Assembly: GCF_000375645.1 (NCBI RefSeq)
Contig: NZ_AQWR01000010.1
Span: 1-54,585 of the forward strand
Length of the DNA: 54,585 nucleotides
Direction of reading: 5' to 3'
Source of the DNA: Porphyromonas bennonis DSM 23058 = JCM 16335
GTDB lineage: Bacteria > Bacteroidota > Bacteroidia > Bacteroidales > Porphyromonadaceae
In this document: one piece after another, positions 1 through 8,939 of the stretch
Layout: the number at the start of each line of letters is the position of its first letter
How positions within the stretch are numbered: position 1 is the first letter of the stretch
Program-made: the position numbers and the translations under genes
The notes under the pieces: model-generated
Database searches by the model: none
Told to the model about the DNA's origin: nothing
Seen by the model: the letters and a program-made list of their open reading frames with translations, nothing else

Positions 1-137
1 CCCCCGGGTCGTCGGGGCTACGCCCCCTCGACCCGGGTCTAAAAAGCGGGCACCCCTGTCGGGGTGCATCGTTCACCACTCTTCACAGTGAGTGGAGTGG
101 CTCCTGTAACGCTCAAATGCGTGGGGTGTGTCGTGCC
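1..137. repeat. Right end of a hairpin-rich intergenic element (family R), cut by the window edge
   Basis: This is the right-hand part of the same element that is complete at 18078-18459. It holds a nested hairpin (GGGTCG..GGGGCtacGCCCC..CGACCC, about 6-34), a second hairpin GCACCCC-tgtc-GGGGTGC (50-67), and the inverted terminal motif CTCAAATGCGT at 112-122. The last motif is the reverse complement of the inner part of GGGGTGACGCATTTGAG. No gene is visible here. The order of parts matches 18331-18459 and, in reverse, 54324-54450. Confidence 0.7.
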
Positions 138-171
138 GGGCTGGAGGCTGGCAGGTAGAGCTCGGTGAATT

Positions 172-231
172 CTAAACCCGATATTAGTCATCACTAAACC
201 CGGTAATAGTGATGACTAATACCGGGTTTAG
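172..231. repeat. 22-bp-period palindrome array A (3 units)
   Basis: Three 16-bp units start at 172, 194 and 216: CTAAACCCGATATTAG, CTAAACCCGGTAATAG and CTAATACCGGGTTTAG. They are separated by 6-bp spacers TCATCA and TGATGA, which are reverse complements. As a result 183-196 (ATTAGTCATCACTA) and 207-220 form a perfect 14-bp inverted repeat around the middle unit. This array lies about 200 bases before the first gene of the plus-strand operon. It belongs to the family also seen at 18593, 30950 and 42057. Function unknown. Confidence 0.85.
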
Positions 232-386
232 TTTGGGGTTGCGGGATCGTCGTTCTTTAGTCTGGGGAGATCTTGGGCAAATCCAAAATCGTCAGCCCTG
301 CCGATCCCAGCACCTCAAAGTGCGAATGAGTGGTCATTGTCATCAAAACGAGAGGTTATCGTCACAGTCACGAAACAGGTCGATGC

Positions 387-394
387 TACATTTG
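387..394 (+). promoter_or_regulatory. Putative -7 element TACATTTG upstream of the accessory operon
   Basis: TACATTTG fits the Bacteroidota -7 consensus TAnnTTTG and lies 38 bases before the ATG at 432. No TTG is found at the usual 19-21 bases upstream, so this is only a half match. It would drive the operon 432-7554. Confidence 0.4.
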
Positions 395-431
395 CACCGG
401 AAATTAAAAATATTCTTACAAACTAACTCGC

Positions 432-1691
432 ATGAGACTCTTGGATTCAAAAATCTCCCTACTAATTCTGTGCATCGTCGTATCAACGACCAATCTCTTC
501 GCTCAGTACCGAAGACCAGAAGTAGGGTACGAGCTGATAAGTCCGGATCGACCAATCTCTAAGATCAGTTACTTCACAATGGTTATGGATGGCTCGGACG
601 AAGTAAAGCAAGAAATCAGTCAGGATACCGAACTAAGGCGGATCGCAGAGCAGGTATACAGGAGACTGGAGCAGTCTGGAGATGACCCTCGAAACATTGC
701 GAAGTCTCTCTTACTGACAGAAACAGAGTCGGTCATGATCGGTGACCGGATGACCCACTTACTACGCGGATCCCGACAGCTCAGAGCACTCCTCGAGAGG
801 GACGTGATCGGCTCCGGCTGCTACTATACACATACAGGACTCTCATCCGATGAGGAGATCCTTAGGGCAGCCCTGTCTCAAGACATCGATGCCCTAAATC
901 AGATCATCCGAGTCTATGGTGCAGGAGATAAGCCTAGATACAACATAGACTCTATCAGCTGGCAACAGGGCGGCAAGACACACCGTATGCTCCTCAGAGA
1001 GAGCAAAGACTTGCTCCTCCAGATAGGAAGGCAGAGTAAGCTCTACTATACACTCCCACTATACGCTGCAGAGCTCTTCCTGGATCTCAATGACAGAGAC
1101 GAGCCCTCAGTCTATGAGCCTCTGGGAGAGGGGGAAAATCAGCGTGCCTACCGTTTGATCCCTACTACTGAGTGGAGCAAGTATGAGTACTCAGCGCTCC
1201 TAGTCCTTGGCTTCGGACCAGACAACTATCGCTTTCCTCTCAATCCCGGGGGAAAGATTCGACTACGAACAGCTGCCGAGAAATTCAAGTCCGGTGCTGC
1301 ACCCTTCATCATTGTTTCCGGGGGGAAAGTATACCCCTACAAAACACAAAGCGTAGAAGCATACGGTATGAAGAAGTACTTAGTCAAGGAATGTGGAATA
1401 CCAAGCGACAGGATCATCATAGAGCCACATGCTCGTCACACCACGTCTAACATCAGAAATACTGTACGCATCATGTACCGCCGAGGATTTCCCATGGATA
1501 AACCATTCATCGTCAGCTCTTCAGAGTCTCATATCAATGCCGTAATGAGTCCGGCGTTTCAGGAGAGATGCGAAAGGGAGATGGGCCTCCAGCCTTGCAA
1601 ATATGTACGGAGGTTAGGGAAAAACTTTGCCGAGCTACTCCCCCTGGAGTGCAGTCTTCAGATCAACATCACAGATCCACTTGATGCCTAA
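432..1691 (+). CDS. Exported DUF218 (SanA/ElyC/YdcF-like) domain protein
   Basis: 419 residues. The first 25 look like a cleavable signal peptide (hydrophobic stretch ILCIVVSTTNLFAQ). The C-terminal part, about residues 250-390, carries a DUF218 fold: a LVLGFGP strand, AAEKFKSGAAPFIIVSGG, then EAYGMKKYL, DRIIIEPHARHTTSNIRN. The HTTSNIRN box and the SGG turn are typical of that family. The N-terminal 220 residues are not recognised. DUF218 proteins are linked to envelope polysaccharide or vancomycin-permeability traits in other bacteria, but their chemistry is poorly known. It is the first gene of the SusCD-GDPD operon, 34 bases before susC, so it may act in the periplasm on the same substrate; that role is inference. 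Confidence 0.75.
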   Translation: MRLLDSKISLLILCIVVSTTNLFAQYRRPEVGYELISPDRPISKISYFTMVMDGSDEVKQEISQDTELRRIAEQVYRRLEQSGDDPRNIAKSLLLTETESVMIGDRMTHLLRGSRQLRALLERDVIGSGCYYTHTGLSSDEEILRAALSQDIDALNQIIRVYGAGDKPRYNIDSISWQQGGKTHRMLLRESKDLLLQIGRQSKLYYTLPLYAAELFLDLNDRDEPSVYEPLGEGENQRAYRLIPTTEWSKYEYSALLVLGFGPDNYRFPLNPGGKIRLRTAAEKFKSGAAPFIIVSGGKVYPYKTQSVEAYGMKKYLVKECGIPSDRIIIEPHARHTTSNIRNTVRIMYRRGFPMDKPFIVSSSESHINAVMSPAFQERCEREMGLQPCKYVRRLGKNFAELLPLECSLQINITDPLDA

Positions 1692-1725
1692 TAGTCACAT
1701 ATTATTCCTACACACTAACAGAGCT

Positions 1726-4700
1726 ATGAATAGCCGAATCAACTGCTTCAGAGCCCTTTGCTTGGCACTGTTACTATCGACCTTCTCAATCACCATGTGG
1801 GCACAGGATCCCGTAGTCATCACCGGTGTCGTGATCGATGACAACGATGTCCCGATCATAGGAGCTAGGATCCATGAGCTGACTACATCCAACGGTACCG
1901 TTACTGATATTGACGGAAAGTTTTCGCTCCGTATCTCCGACCCCGCTCACACTCTTGAGATCGCCTTTGTCGGCTATACGACAAAAAAAGTCGTCCCCGG
2001 ATCGCAGCGAGACCTCCGCGTCAAGCTCACTGAGGATGCTATAGGACTAGAGGAATTGGTCGTCGTTGGCTACCAGACTATGCGAAAGAAAGATGTCACA
2101 GGTGCCGTTGCCAGCATCAGAGCGGACGAGCTGACTGCCAGCGTCCCCTCTGTAGGTCAGGCTATGGTCGGCAAGGTCCCCGGCGTACAGATCTCACAGG
2201 TGAGTGGTGCGCCTTATGTAGGCACTAAAATCAGGGTGAGAGGGACCTCCTCCATCAACGCTAGCTCCGATCCTCTCTATGTGATCGACGGGTATCCCGC
2301 CAATGCCGATCTCTTCATCAACCCCAGCGACATCGAGTCCATAGAGATACTTAAGGATGCGGCATCTGCTGCCATCTATGGATCCAGAGCTGCAGGTGGC
2401 GTAGTCCTTATCACTACGAAGAGAGGAAAAGCAGGACAGACCCAGATAAGCTATGATTACCAACTCAGTCTTTCCAGACTGCACCACAAGGTGGATTTGC
2501 TCAATGCAGAAGAATTTGCAGAGCTCGTAGTGGATGGGCGAAACAATAATTACAGGAATCTGATGATCAGCGGAGGAAAGGACTGGGATGACTCATACTT
2601 CGCTGACGACAACAATCAACGAACGAAGAGGCTCGGGAAGAAAGTATCCGGCATATACATCCCAGAAGACCTCTATGACTTCCAGAGTCAGGAAATAAAG
2701 AAGCCCAAGTACAATACCGACTGGCAGGACGAGCTCTATCGTACCAACGCTCCTACGCATAGACACACCTTTGCCATATCAGGAGGAAGTGACAGAGTCA
2801 AGTACAATTTAAGCATAGCATATCTCGACAATCAGGGTATCATAGTTACGACAGGACAGAAGAGACTTAATCTCAGAAACAACATCGATGTCAGCCTCAC
2901 TGACAACTTCTCCATCGGCGCAAATATTGCCCTCACCTCGACGAATAATAGCGAGGTAAGAGAGGGGCGATTTCATCAAGGACCTATACTCGGCGCACTA
3001 GTATACGCACCGATCTTTCCGGCAAGAAACGAGGACGGCACTCTTGCTAAGTATCTTATGGCAGGTATGGATGCGAAGTATGGATTTCAGGCTATTGAGA
3101 ATCCTGTCGCACTGGCTACCGAGACAGAGATATCACGTAAGCAGAAGAGGAATACCTACAATCTCTTTGCGAAGCTGAACCTGTCAGAGGACCTATTCCT
3201 TAAGGCTAATCTCGGACACTATAATGTCAGCTCTAAGTACGTGTTTTACAGCCCGACAAGTCTCTCATCCGGCAAAAATCCTCCCTATTCGGACAGTGCC
3301 AAGTCGGCTGCTTATGCGCTCGCCAAGACTACTGGCATAGAGGATTATCTGGCGGAGCTTACTGCCAATTACAGCCACTCCTTTGCAGACATACATAATC
3401 TAAGTGGTGTCCTCGGTATATCTGCTCAGTATAATGCTATGGACAGGATCGAGAATAATGCAAGTGGATTTGAAGATGATCATATCAAGGAAATAACAGC
3501 ACATGGTGCTGATCCTGCCGACCTCACACTCACTGGGCAGACAAGGAAGACCATTGCGACTATGCTCTCCTTCTTCACGAGGCTAAATTATAATTACCTC
3601 AATAGATACTACCTCACACTCACCATGAGAGGGGATGCTTCCTCCAGATTTGGTCCCAAGAACAGATGGGGTCTCTTCCCCTCTATCTCTCTGGCATGGA
3701 GCGTATCGGAGGAGGACTTCTACAAGAGTGCACTTGGTGACGCCTCGAGGATGAAGTTGCGCGCCAGCTGGGGACGAAGTGGTAATAATGACATCGGCAA
3801 CTATAACTTTGCCCGTGTGATGAGTAGCCCGCGAGGCACCGTCTTTGGGACTGATAAAATAGAGTCGGCCCTATATCCCGAAGCGATGAAGGACGAGTAT
3901 CTGGGCTGGGAGTCTACCTCCCAGTACAACGTCGGCATGGACCTTTCCGTCCTAGAGGGAAGACTCAGCATGGGGCTCAATCTCTACAATAGCGAGACAA
4001 TGGACCTGCTATTCAATCAGACCATCTCTGCTATATCAGGATCCTCGGGTATGAGCTTGCTCACTAATCTCAGAGACTCAAAGATCAGAAACAGAGGACT
4101 TGACCTCCAGGTCGACTATAGAGCCCTGGCAGCCAAAGACTATGATCTCACACTTACCGGAAATATCTCACTCAACAGGAACAAGGTCCTCGACCTCGGT
4201 GGCGCCAGCACCATTATAACCAATGGTGCCGAGCGATCCTACAAGACTCATATCACCTCGGAGGGACACCCGATCGGGATGTTTTATGGACACAAGGTCC
4301 TCGGAATGGTCCGTGAGTCCGATATGCCAAATATCGTCGAAGACGATAAGCACTATGACCAAAAGACTCAGTCATTCCCAGCAGGCTACGTACTGAAGGG
4401 ACCTGCAAGGTCACTCTCTCAGAGTGTGAAGCTTCAGCCTGGTGACCTGTACTTTGAGGATATCAATGGCGATGGAGTGGTAAGTGATGAGGACAAGACC
4501 ATCATCGGCTCTCCCCACCCGCTCTTCACTTACGGCTTCGGACTGCATGCCAGATACAAGGACATTGACCTGACCGCTTCGTTCAATGGTTCGTACGGTA
4601 ACAAAGTGCTTGATGGTCAAGACTACTACATCTTCAATATGGAGGGATCAGGCAATCAATATAAGGAAGCAACGCAGAGATACCGCTCCGAGAGCCAACC

Positions 4701-5031
4701 GGGTAACGGACAGGTGTACAAGGCCTCGAGAGGAGGCACCCAGAGCAATAGCACGAGGCTCTCAACCTTCTACCTGCAAGATGGGTCCTTCCTAAGATGC
4801 ACCAACATATCCATCGGATACAATGTACCTAAAGTGTCGGTCTGGACAGGCAACACTCTGAAGGGGATACGGCTCCATGCATCTGTGGACAATCCGTTTA
4901 CTATCACTAAGTACAAAGGATACAACCCTGAAGTAGACTATAATAACGGATCAAATCTCACACCTGGTGTCGACTATGGGAAGTATCCACTGGCGACAAG
5001 CATCAATTTCGGCGTCCATCTTAAGTTCTAA
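1726..5031 (+). CDS. SusC/RagA-family TonB-linked outer-membrane transporter
   Basis: 1101 residues from the chosen ATG. That start gives a proper signal peptide (CLALLLSTFSITMWAQ); an upstream in-frame ATG at 1627 would overlap the DUF218 gene. Order of parts: carboxypeptidase-regulatory-like N domain (VVITGVVIDDNDVPIIGARI, about 26-110), TonB box region and plug (EELVVVGYQTMRKKDVTGAV; SIEILKDAASAAIYGSRAAG), then a long barrel ending in Phe (INFGVHLKF). SusC proteins form TonB-driven channels with a SusD lid for uptake of glycans, peptides or other large nutrients. The SusD partner follows at once. The local sequence is more AT-rich than the housekeeping genes to the right (sampled lines 42-52 percent GC against about 60). 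Confidence 0.95.
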   Translation: MNSRINCFRALCLALLLSTFSITMWAQDPVVITGVVIDDNDVPIIGARIHELTTSNGTVTDIDGKFSLRISDPAHTLEIAFVGYTTKKVVPGSQRDLRVKLTEDAIGLEELVVVGYQTMRKKDVTGAVASIRADELTASVPSVGQAMVGKVPGVQISQVSGAPYVGTKIRVRGTSSINASSDPLYVIDGYPANADLFINPSDIESIEILKDAASAAIYGSRAAGGVVLITTKRGKAGQTQISYDYQLSLSRLHHKVDLLNAEEFAELVVDGRNNNYRNLMISGGKDWDDSYFADDNNQRTKRLGKKVSGIYIPEDLYDFQSQEIKKPKYNTDWQDELYRTNAPTHRHTFAISGGSDRVKYNLSIAYLDNQGIIVTTGQKRLNLRNNIDVSLTDNFSIGANIALTSTNNSEVREGRFHQGPILGALVYAPIFPARNEDGTLAKYLMAGMDAKYGFQAIENPVALATETEISRKQKRNTYNLFAKLNLSEDLFLKANLGHYNVSSKYVFYSPTSLSSGKNPPYSDSAKSAAYALAKTTGIEDYLAELTANYSHSFADIHNLSGVLGISAQYNAMDRIENNASGFEDDHIKEITAHGADPADLTLTGQTRKTIATMLSFFTRLNYNYLNRYYLTLTMRGDASSRFGPKNRWGLFPSISLAWSVSEEDFYKSALGDASRMKLRASWGRSGNNDIGNYNFARVMSSPRGTVFGTDKIESALYPEAMKDEYLGWESTSQYNVGMDLSVLEGRLSMGLNLYNSETMDLLFNQTISAISGSSGMSLLTNLRDSKIRNRGLDLQVDYRALAAKDYDLTLTGNISLNRNKVLDLGGASTIITNGAERSYKTHITSEGHPIGMFYGHKVLGMVRESDMPNIVEDDKHYDQKTQSFPAGYVLKGPARSLSQSVKLQPGDLYFEDINGDGVVSDEDKTIIGSPHPLFTYGFGLHARYKDIDLTASFNGSYGNKVLDGQDYYIFNMEGSGNQYKEATQRYRSESQPGNGQVYKASRGGTQSNSTRLSTFYLQDGSFLRCTNISIGYNVPKVSVWTGNTLKGIRLHASVDNPFTITKYKGYNPEVDYNNGSNLTPGVDYGKYPLATSINFGVHLKF

Positions 5032-5058
5032 TCAATGAATTGTCACAATAGCTCAGCC

Positions 5059-6600
5059 ATGAAATCATTACTTCACACCACCATAGGACTGGTTTTCTCA
5101 TCTATTATATTGCTTATCGGTGCAGGTTGCTCTGACTTTCTCGACCAAAAGGATCCCAATAGAGTCCTCACTGACGAGTACTTCAGCAACGAAAATGATG
5201 TATCAAGGGCCCTGAATGGTGTATACCAGTCCCTCCGATCTGGGTATCTGCTCGGAGAGAGTAATCTGGATCGTACTGAGGAGCGGTCGGATAATATGGG
5301 TCGTCTCGACAATCAGTCTGCATCGGGTGACCCCTTCCAGTTCACAAACTTCACCTTACTTCCGAGCAATCCCTACCTAAGAAATCACTGGGTCGCTCAT
5401 CAGGTCGCAATTAATAGAGCTAATTTCGTCCTCCAGGGACTGGAGGAAGTAGACTTCTCAGATCCTAACTTGAAGGAGAAGTACAGATCCGAAGCACTCT
5501 TCCTTAGAGCTCTCGTCTACTTTGAGGCTGTCAGGAAATGGGGGGACCTACCCTTAGTTACGCGATTCCTCAAGTCCACTGATCAGGTAGACGAGAGGAC
5601 CTCTCGAGTGGGGAAGCAGGAGATCTATGAGCAGATAGTATCAGATCTGAAGCAGTCCCTAGAGGGTCCGCTCAGCGACTTCCCATCGATCAGTGAGCAG
5701 GGTAAAGCCTCCAAGGCTGCTGTCTCTGCCCTCCTGGGTAAGGTCTACCTCACTATGTATACGGACGAGGACTTGGAGACGACTCTTGCAGATCTTCAGG
5801 AGGCAAAGAAATACTTACTCCTGAGCTGGGGGATGAAGCCATTCGACAGCCTGTCCCAGATAGGATACAGTGACGTCTTTAGAGTCGACACTCAGGATGG
5901 GTGTGGTGAGATTATCTTCGAGATTCCCTACATTCAGGGAGACAAGGACTATCACTCCTCAGTGGCACGAAATAATCAGCCGGCAGGCTCCCATCTGCTC
6001 TCTCTATATAAGTCCAAGGGGGATGGACGCTTTGTCAATCCTGATCTGGTGAAAGAATATGAGCCTGGAGACCTACGCAGAGAGTGGTCGGTGCAGGACT
6101 CTCCAAACGTCTCCACAAAGACCTACTTTATCAGCAAATTTAGAGATACCAGTGAGTCTGCGGGGAGTCTTGGATATGGTGGTAATGACTGGATCCTTAT
6201 GAGATACGCCGACGTGGCACTGTTGCTCTCTGAGGTCGAGTACTACCTCGGCGACAGCGCTCAGTCCATCAAGTACCTCGATATGGTGCGTCAGCGTGCC
6301 GGGCTCCCATCGTACGAGAAGAGCATACTCACACACGGCTACAGGGTGCTGTGTCCCACACTTAAGTCTGCCATCCTCCACGAGCGAAGAGTGGAGCTGG
6401 CATTTGAGTGCCAGAGGTGGTACGATCTTCTTCGCTTCTTCAGCCATCAGGAGTTGGTCGACTATATGCACGCCAAGAGCCAGGACGACTATGGGATCTC
6501 TGACCTCAATAATTTTGGTCTTAAGGATATCCTCTATCCAATACCCTACGATGAGGTCAAGATTGATCCTGTAAGGATGTATCAAAACGATGGATACTGA
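5059..6600 (+). CDS. SusD/RagB-family surface lipoprotein
   Basis: Starting at 5059 the protein is 513 residues and begins with a lipoprotein signal peptide whose lipobox is LIGAGC (Cys about residue 24). An alternative ATG at 5035, four bases after the susC stop, adds eight residues and cannot be excluded. SusD hallmarks are present: SDFLDQKDPNRV after the Cys, TPR-like helices with RSEALFLRALVYFEAVRKWGDLPLV, and the C-terminal block with AILHERRVELAFECQRWYDLLRF and YPIPYDEV. SusD proteins cap the SusC channel and bind the nutrient. It sits between susC and a phosphodiesterase gene, which points to a phosphodiester-containing substrate (inference). Confidence 0.95.
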   Translation: MKSLLHTTIGLVFSSIILLIGAGCSDFLDQKDPNRVLTDEYFSNENDVSRALNGVYQSLRSGYLLGESNLDRTEERSDNMGRLDNQSASGDPFQFTNFTLLPSNPYLRNHWVAHQVAINRANFVLQGLEEVDFSDPNLKEKYRSEALFLRALVYFEAVRKWGDLPLVTRFLKSTDQVDERTSRVGKQEIYEQIVSDLKQSLEGPLSDFPSISEQGKASKAAVSALLGKVYLTMYTDEDLETTLADLQEAKKYLLLSWGMKPFDSLSQIGYSDVFRVDTQDGCGEIIFEIPYIQGDKDYHSSVARNNQPAGSHLLSLYKSKGDGRFVNPDLVKEYEPGDLRREWSVQDSPNVSTKTYFISKFRDTSESAGSLGYGGNDWILMRYADVALLLSEVEYYLGDSAQSIKYLDMVRQRAGLPSYEKSILTHGYRVLCPTLKSAILHERRVELAFECQRWYDLLRFFSHQELVDYMHAKSQDDYGISDLNNFGLKDILYPIPYDEVKIDPVRMYQNDGY

Positions 6601-6606
6601 TACATT

Positions 6607-7554
6607 ATGAGGTTAGCCAAGTTATTGATTCCGCTTGCGGTATCCACACTATCTTTAACCACGATATGGGGGCAGGTATCACAGAGAGTATTGCCGGGCC
6701 CTTCATGGGACACTGCAAGGGGAGGGATAGAAGTCCGCTCATTTCCCCGTAATAAAGTTATGGTTGTTAGCCATAGAGGAGACTGGAGACATGCTCCGGA
6801 AAACTCACTATGGTCGGTCAAGTGTGCCGCAGATGCGGGAGCCGATGTGATAGAGATAGATGTATCCCTCACCAAAGACAGTATCCTCGTGCTGATGCAC
6901 GATAAGACCATTGATCGCACGACTACCGGCAAAGGGAGGGTCTCTGAGCTCACCTATGAGCAGATCCGGGGTCATTTCCTCAAGGATGGACTGGGACTCT
7001 CCACGTCGCTTAGAGTACCCACCCTGGAGGAGGTCTTAGTACTTTGTAAAGACAGAGTATTGCTCAACGTCGACAAGGGTTTTGACTACATTGATCTCAT
7101 CTATCCACTGGTAAAGAAGTATGGTATGCTTGACCAGGTTATCTTTAAGGGTACGACGACACTCGAGGAGTATAAGCGAAAGTACGGGACCTACATGGAT
7201 CACATATGCTTTATGCCGATCATCAACCTACAGACCCTTGGGCGAGACAAGGCGACTAAGATGGTAGAGGAGTTTCTCTCGTGCGAGGATTTGGTTGTAG
7301 GCTTTGAGTTTGTATTGGGATCCGACGAGAGTCAGCTCATAGACTTCTCTCCTCTGGTGGACAGAGATCTGATTGTATGGATGAATTCTCTACGCGATGT
7401 ATATTGTGGGGGACACTCGGATGACCGCGCATTTGTAGACAGATCCATCTACGATTGGTTTGTGAGACACCATATCAATTGTATACAGACGGATCGGATC
7501 GACCTACTTATATCCTATCTCTCCCAGAAGGGACTCTACAATCATAAAAAATGA
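6607..7554 (+). CDS. Exported glycerophosphodiester phosphodiesterase (GDPD family)
   Basis: 315 residues with a signal peptide (about 1-23, ending IWGQ). The TIM-barrel GDPD signature is clear: SHRGDWRHAPENS at about 55-67 (catalytic His56, Glu65), VIEIDVSLTKD (Glu83, Asp85) and LVLMHDKTIDRTTTGKG (His98). The family hydrolyses glycerophosphodiesters to glycerol-3-phosphate and an alcohol. It begins six bases after susD, so it belongs to the same operon and probably processes the imported substrate in the periplasm. No plus-strand terminator was seen in the 230 bases after it. Confidence 0.92.
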   Translation: MRLAKLLIPLAVSTLSLTTIWGQVSQRVLPGPSWDTARGGIEVRSFPRNKVMVVSHRGDWRHAPENSLWSVKCAADAGADVIEIDVSLTKDSILVLMHDKTIDRTTTGKGRVSELTYEQIRGHFLKDGLGLSTSLRVPTLEEVLVLCKDRVLLNVDKGFDYIDLIYPLVKKYGMLDQVIFKGTTTLEEYKRKYGTYMDHICFMPIINLQTLGRDKATKMVEEFLSCEDLVVGFEFVLGSDESQLIDFSPLVDRDLIVWMNSLRDVYCGGHSDDRAFVDRSIYDWFVRHHINCIQTDRIDLLISYLSQKGLYNHKK

Positions 7555-7718
7555 CCTCACTCGAGGCTTATAGTCACTAAGAATCCATGCGTGACTTGAG
7601 CACTCTCTTACCCTGAAATAGGTTGACACCTTGGGAGGGTAAGGTAAGGCTAAGGGACGGCGTCAGACGACAGTAGGATCCGGGCGCTGCTCCTATGGGG
7701 GAGAGCGAAACTGCGAGC

Positions 7719-7760
7719 AAAAAAAAGCACCCCCGCCGGGCTTTCGTCCGACGGGGGTGC
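7719..7760 (-). terminator. Rho-independent terminator of the uppS-bamA-ompH operon
   Basis: On the minus strand the arms GCACCCCCG (7752-7760 to 7727-7735) form a strong GC stem, with additional inner pairing, followed directly by eight T residues (A run 7719-7726 on the plus strand). It sits 26 bases after the stop of the last ompH-like gene. Confidence 0.9.
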
Positions 7761-7786
7761 TGTATGATGAGCTAGGTCAGATGTGA

Positions 7787-8287
7787 TCAGAGACCGAGCT
7801 TGGACTTCACGAGAGAAGTAACATCCTCGCTACCGGTGCCGACGTAGAGCATCTGGCTGGAGTCCATGATGTAGGTAAAGCCACCATCATTGCCCACCTT
7901 ATTGATCGCCTCACGGAGTTTAGTCTGGATGGGGGCGAAGAGCTCTACCTGCTTCTTCTGCATATCCTGCTGGGCCACGTTATTGAGGTCCTGGATACGC
8001 TTGGAGAGATCCTCCAGCTCCTGCTGCTTACGACTCTTGATGGACTCGACCATAGTCTCCTGCTCCTTGACGAAGTCCTGGTACTTGGTCTGAAACTCCT
8101 TCTGCAGCTGCACGAGAGTGTCCTCGTACTTCTTGGCGAGGTTGTCGAGCTCGGACTGCATGGACTTCATCTCAGGCATCTCGCTGAGCACCTTCTGAGA
8201 GTCTACGATACCGATCTTGTGGCTCTGCGCACCGGCAAAGATGGGGAAGAGCATTGCAGCACAGAGGATGAGAAACGTTCTTTTCAT
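7787..8287 (-). CDS. OmpH/Skp-family periplasmic chaperone (second copy)
   Basis: 166 residues. A signal peptide (about 1-20, ending AGAQ) is followed by HKIGIVDSQKVLSEMPEMK, a long charged coiled coil (about 45-120, rich in Glu, Lys and Gln) and a C-terminal FTYIMDSSQMLYVG strand. This is the Skp architecture: a trimeric holdase for outer-membrane proteins between SecYEG and BAM. It is the last gene of the operon, has its own well-formed promoter inside the preceding gene, and ends at a terminator. Confidence 0.9.
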   Translation of the reverse strand: MKRTFLILCAAMLFPIFAGAQSHKIGIVDSQKVLSEMPEMKSMQSELDNLAKKYEDTLVQLQKEFQTKYQDFVKEQETMVESIKSRKQQELEDLSKRIQDLNNVAQQDMQKKQVELFAPIQTKLREAINKVGNDGGFTYIMDSSQMLYVGTGSEDVTSLVKSKLGL

Positions 8288-8335
8288 GGAAATGTATCTT
8301 ACGTTATTGATTTATATTCAGGGTCATGAAACGCA

Positions 8336-8365
8336 CAAAGGTACGTTATTTCACAGAGATGCCAA
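8336..8365 (-). promoter_or_regulatory. Promoter for the second ompH gene, inside the first
   Basis: Minus strand TACCTTTG (8343-8336) with TTG (8365-8363) exactly 19 bases upstream: a full match to the Bacteroidota TTTG/TAnnTTTG promoter. It lies across the stop of the upstream ompH gene, with a 5' leader of about 40 bases. It would allow separate control of the second chaperone. Confidence 0.7.
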
Positions 8366-8897
8366 GGATCTTGAGGATGTCGTTGCTGATATCAGCGGCG
8401 GGGTCGGCGTAGACGATGGTGCCCATGCCGGAGGCGCGGTCGAGGACCATATAGACGCCATACTTGCGGCTGTAGAGCTTGATCGCCTCGTAAACCTTGT
8501 CCTGGATCGGCTTGATGCGCTGCTCCTGGAGCTTTGCCATCTCGCCCTTGGGACCGAAGTACTTCTGCTGCAGCTCGGCGGCACGATTCTCCACCTCGAC
8601 GATCTGCTTCTCGCGAGAGGCGCGCTGGTCGGCGGAGAGGAAGCCCATCTGCTTGCGGTAGTCGGCATAGAGGGTGCCGGCCTGATCCTGGAGCTTCTTC
8701 ACCTCAGCGGTGTAGCCCTTGGCGGTCTCCTGCAGCTGCTCCGTTGCCTCCTTGTACTGAGGGATATTGGTGAGGATGTACTGCATGTCCACCAGAGCAT
8801 AGGTGATGTAGTCCTGCGCCTGAGAGGGGAGCGTCATCCCGATCGATGCCACGAGGGCAAGGAGCGTGAGGAGAGCCGTTTTTCTTATCTCTTTCAT
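8346..8897 (-). CDS. OmpH/Skp-family periplasmic chaperone (first copy)
   Basis: 183 residues. Signal peptide to about residue 28 (SQAQ), then YALVDMQYILTNIPQYKEATEQLQ, a coiled coil with many Gln/Glu/Lys, and a C-terminal KYGVYMVLDRASGMGTIVYADP segment typical of OmpH proteins. It follows bamA by 42 bases. Tandem ompH genes after bamA are common in Bacteroidales; both likely feed outer-membrane proteins to BamA. Confidence 0.92.
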   Translation of the reverse strand: MKEIRKTALLTLLALVASIGMTLPSQAQDYITYALVDMQYILTNIPQYKEATEQLQETAKGYTAEVKKLQDQAGTLYADYRKQMGFLSADQRASREKQIVEVENRAAELQQKYFGPKGEMAKLQEQRIKPIQDKVYEAIKLYSRKYGVYMVLDRASGMGTIVYADPAADISNDILKILGISVK

Positions 8898-8939
8898 ATC
8901 GTTTATTGTCTTAGTTAGGTAGTAACTGACGTCCGTTGA

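Noticed and set aside
209-562. Open frame of 117 codons overlapping array A and the first gene
   Set aside because: It reads through palindromic repeat DNA and overlaps the DUF218 start out of frame; no family resemblance.
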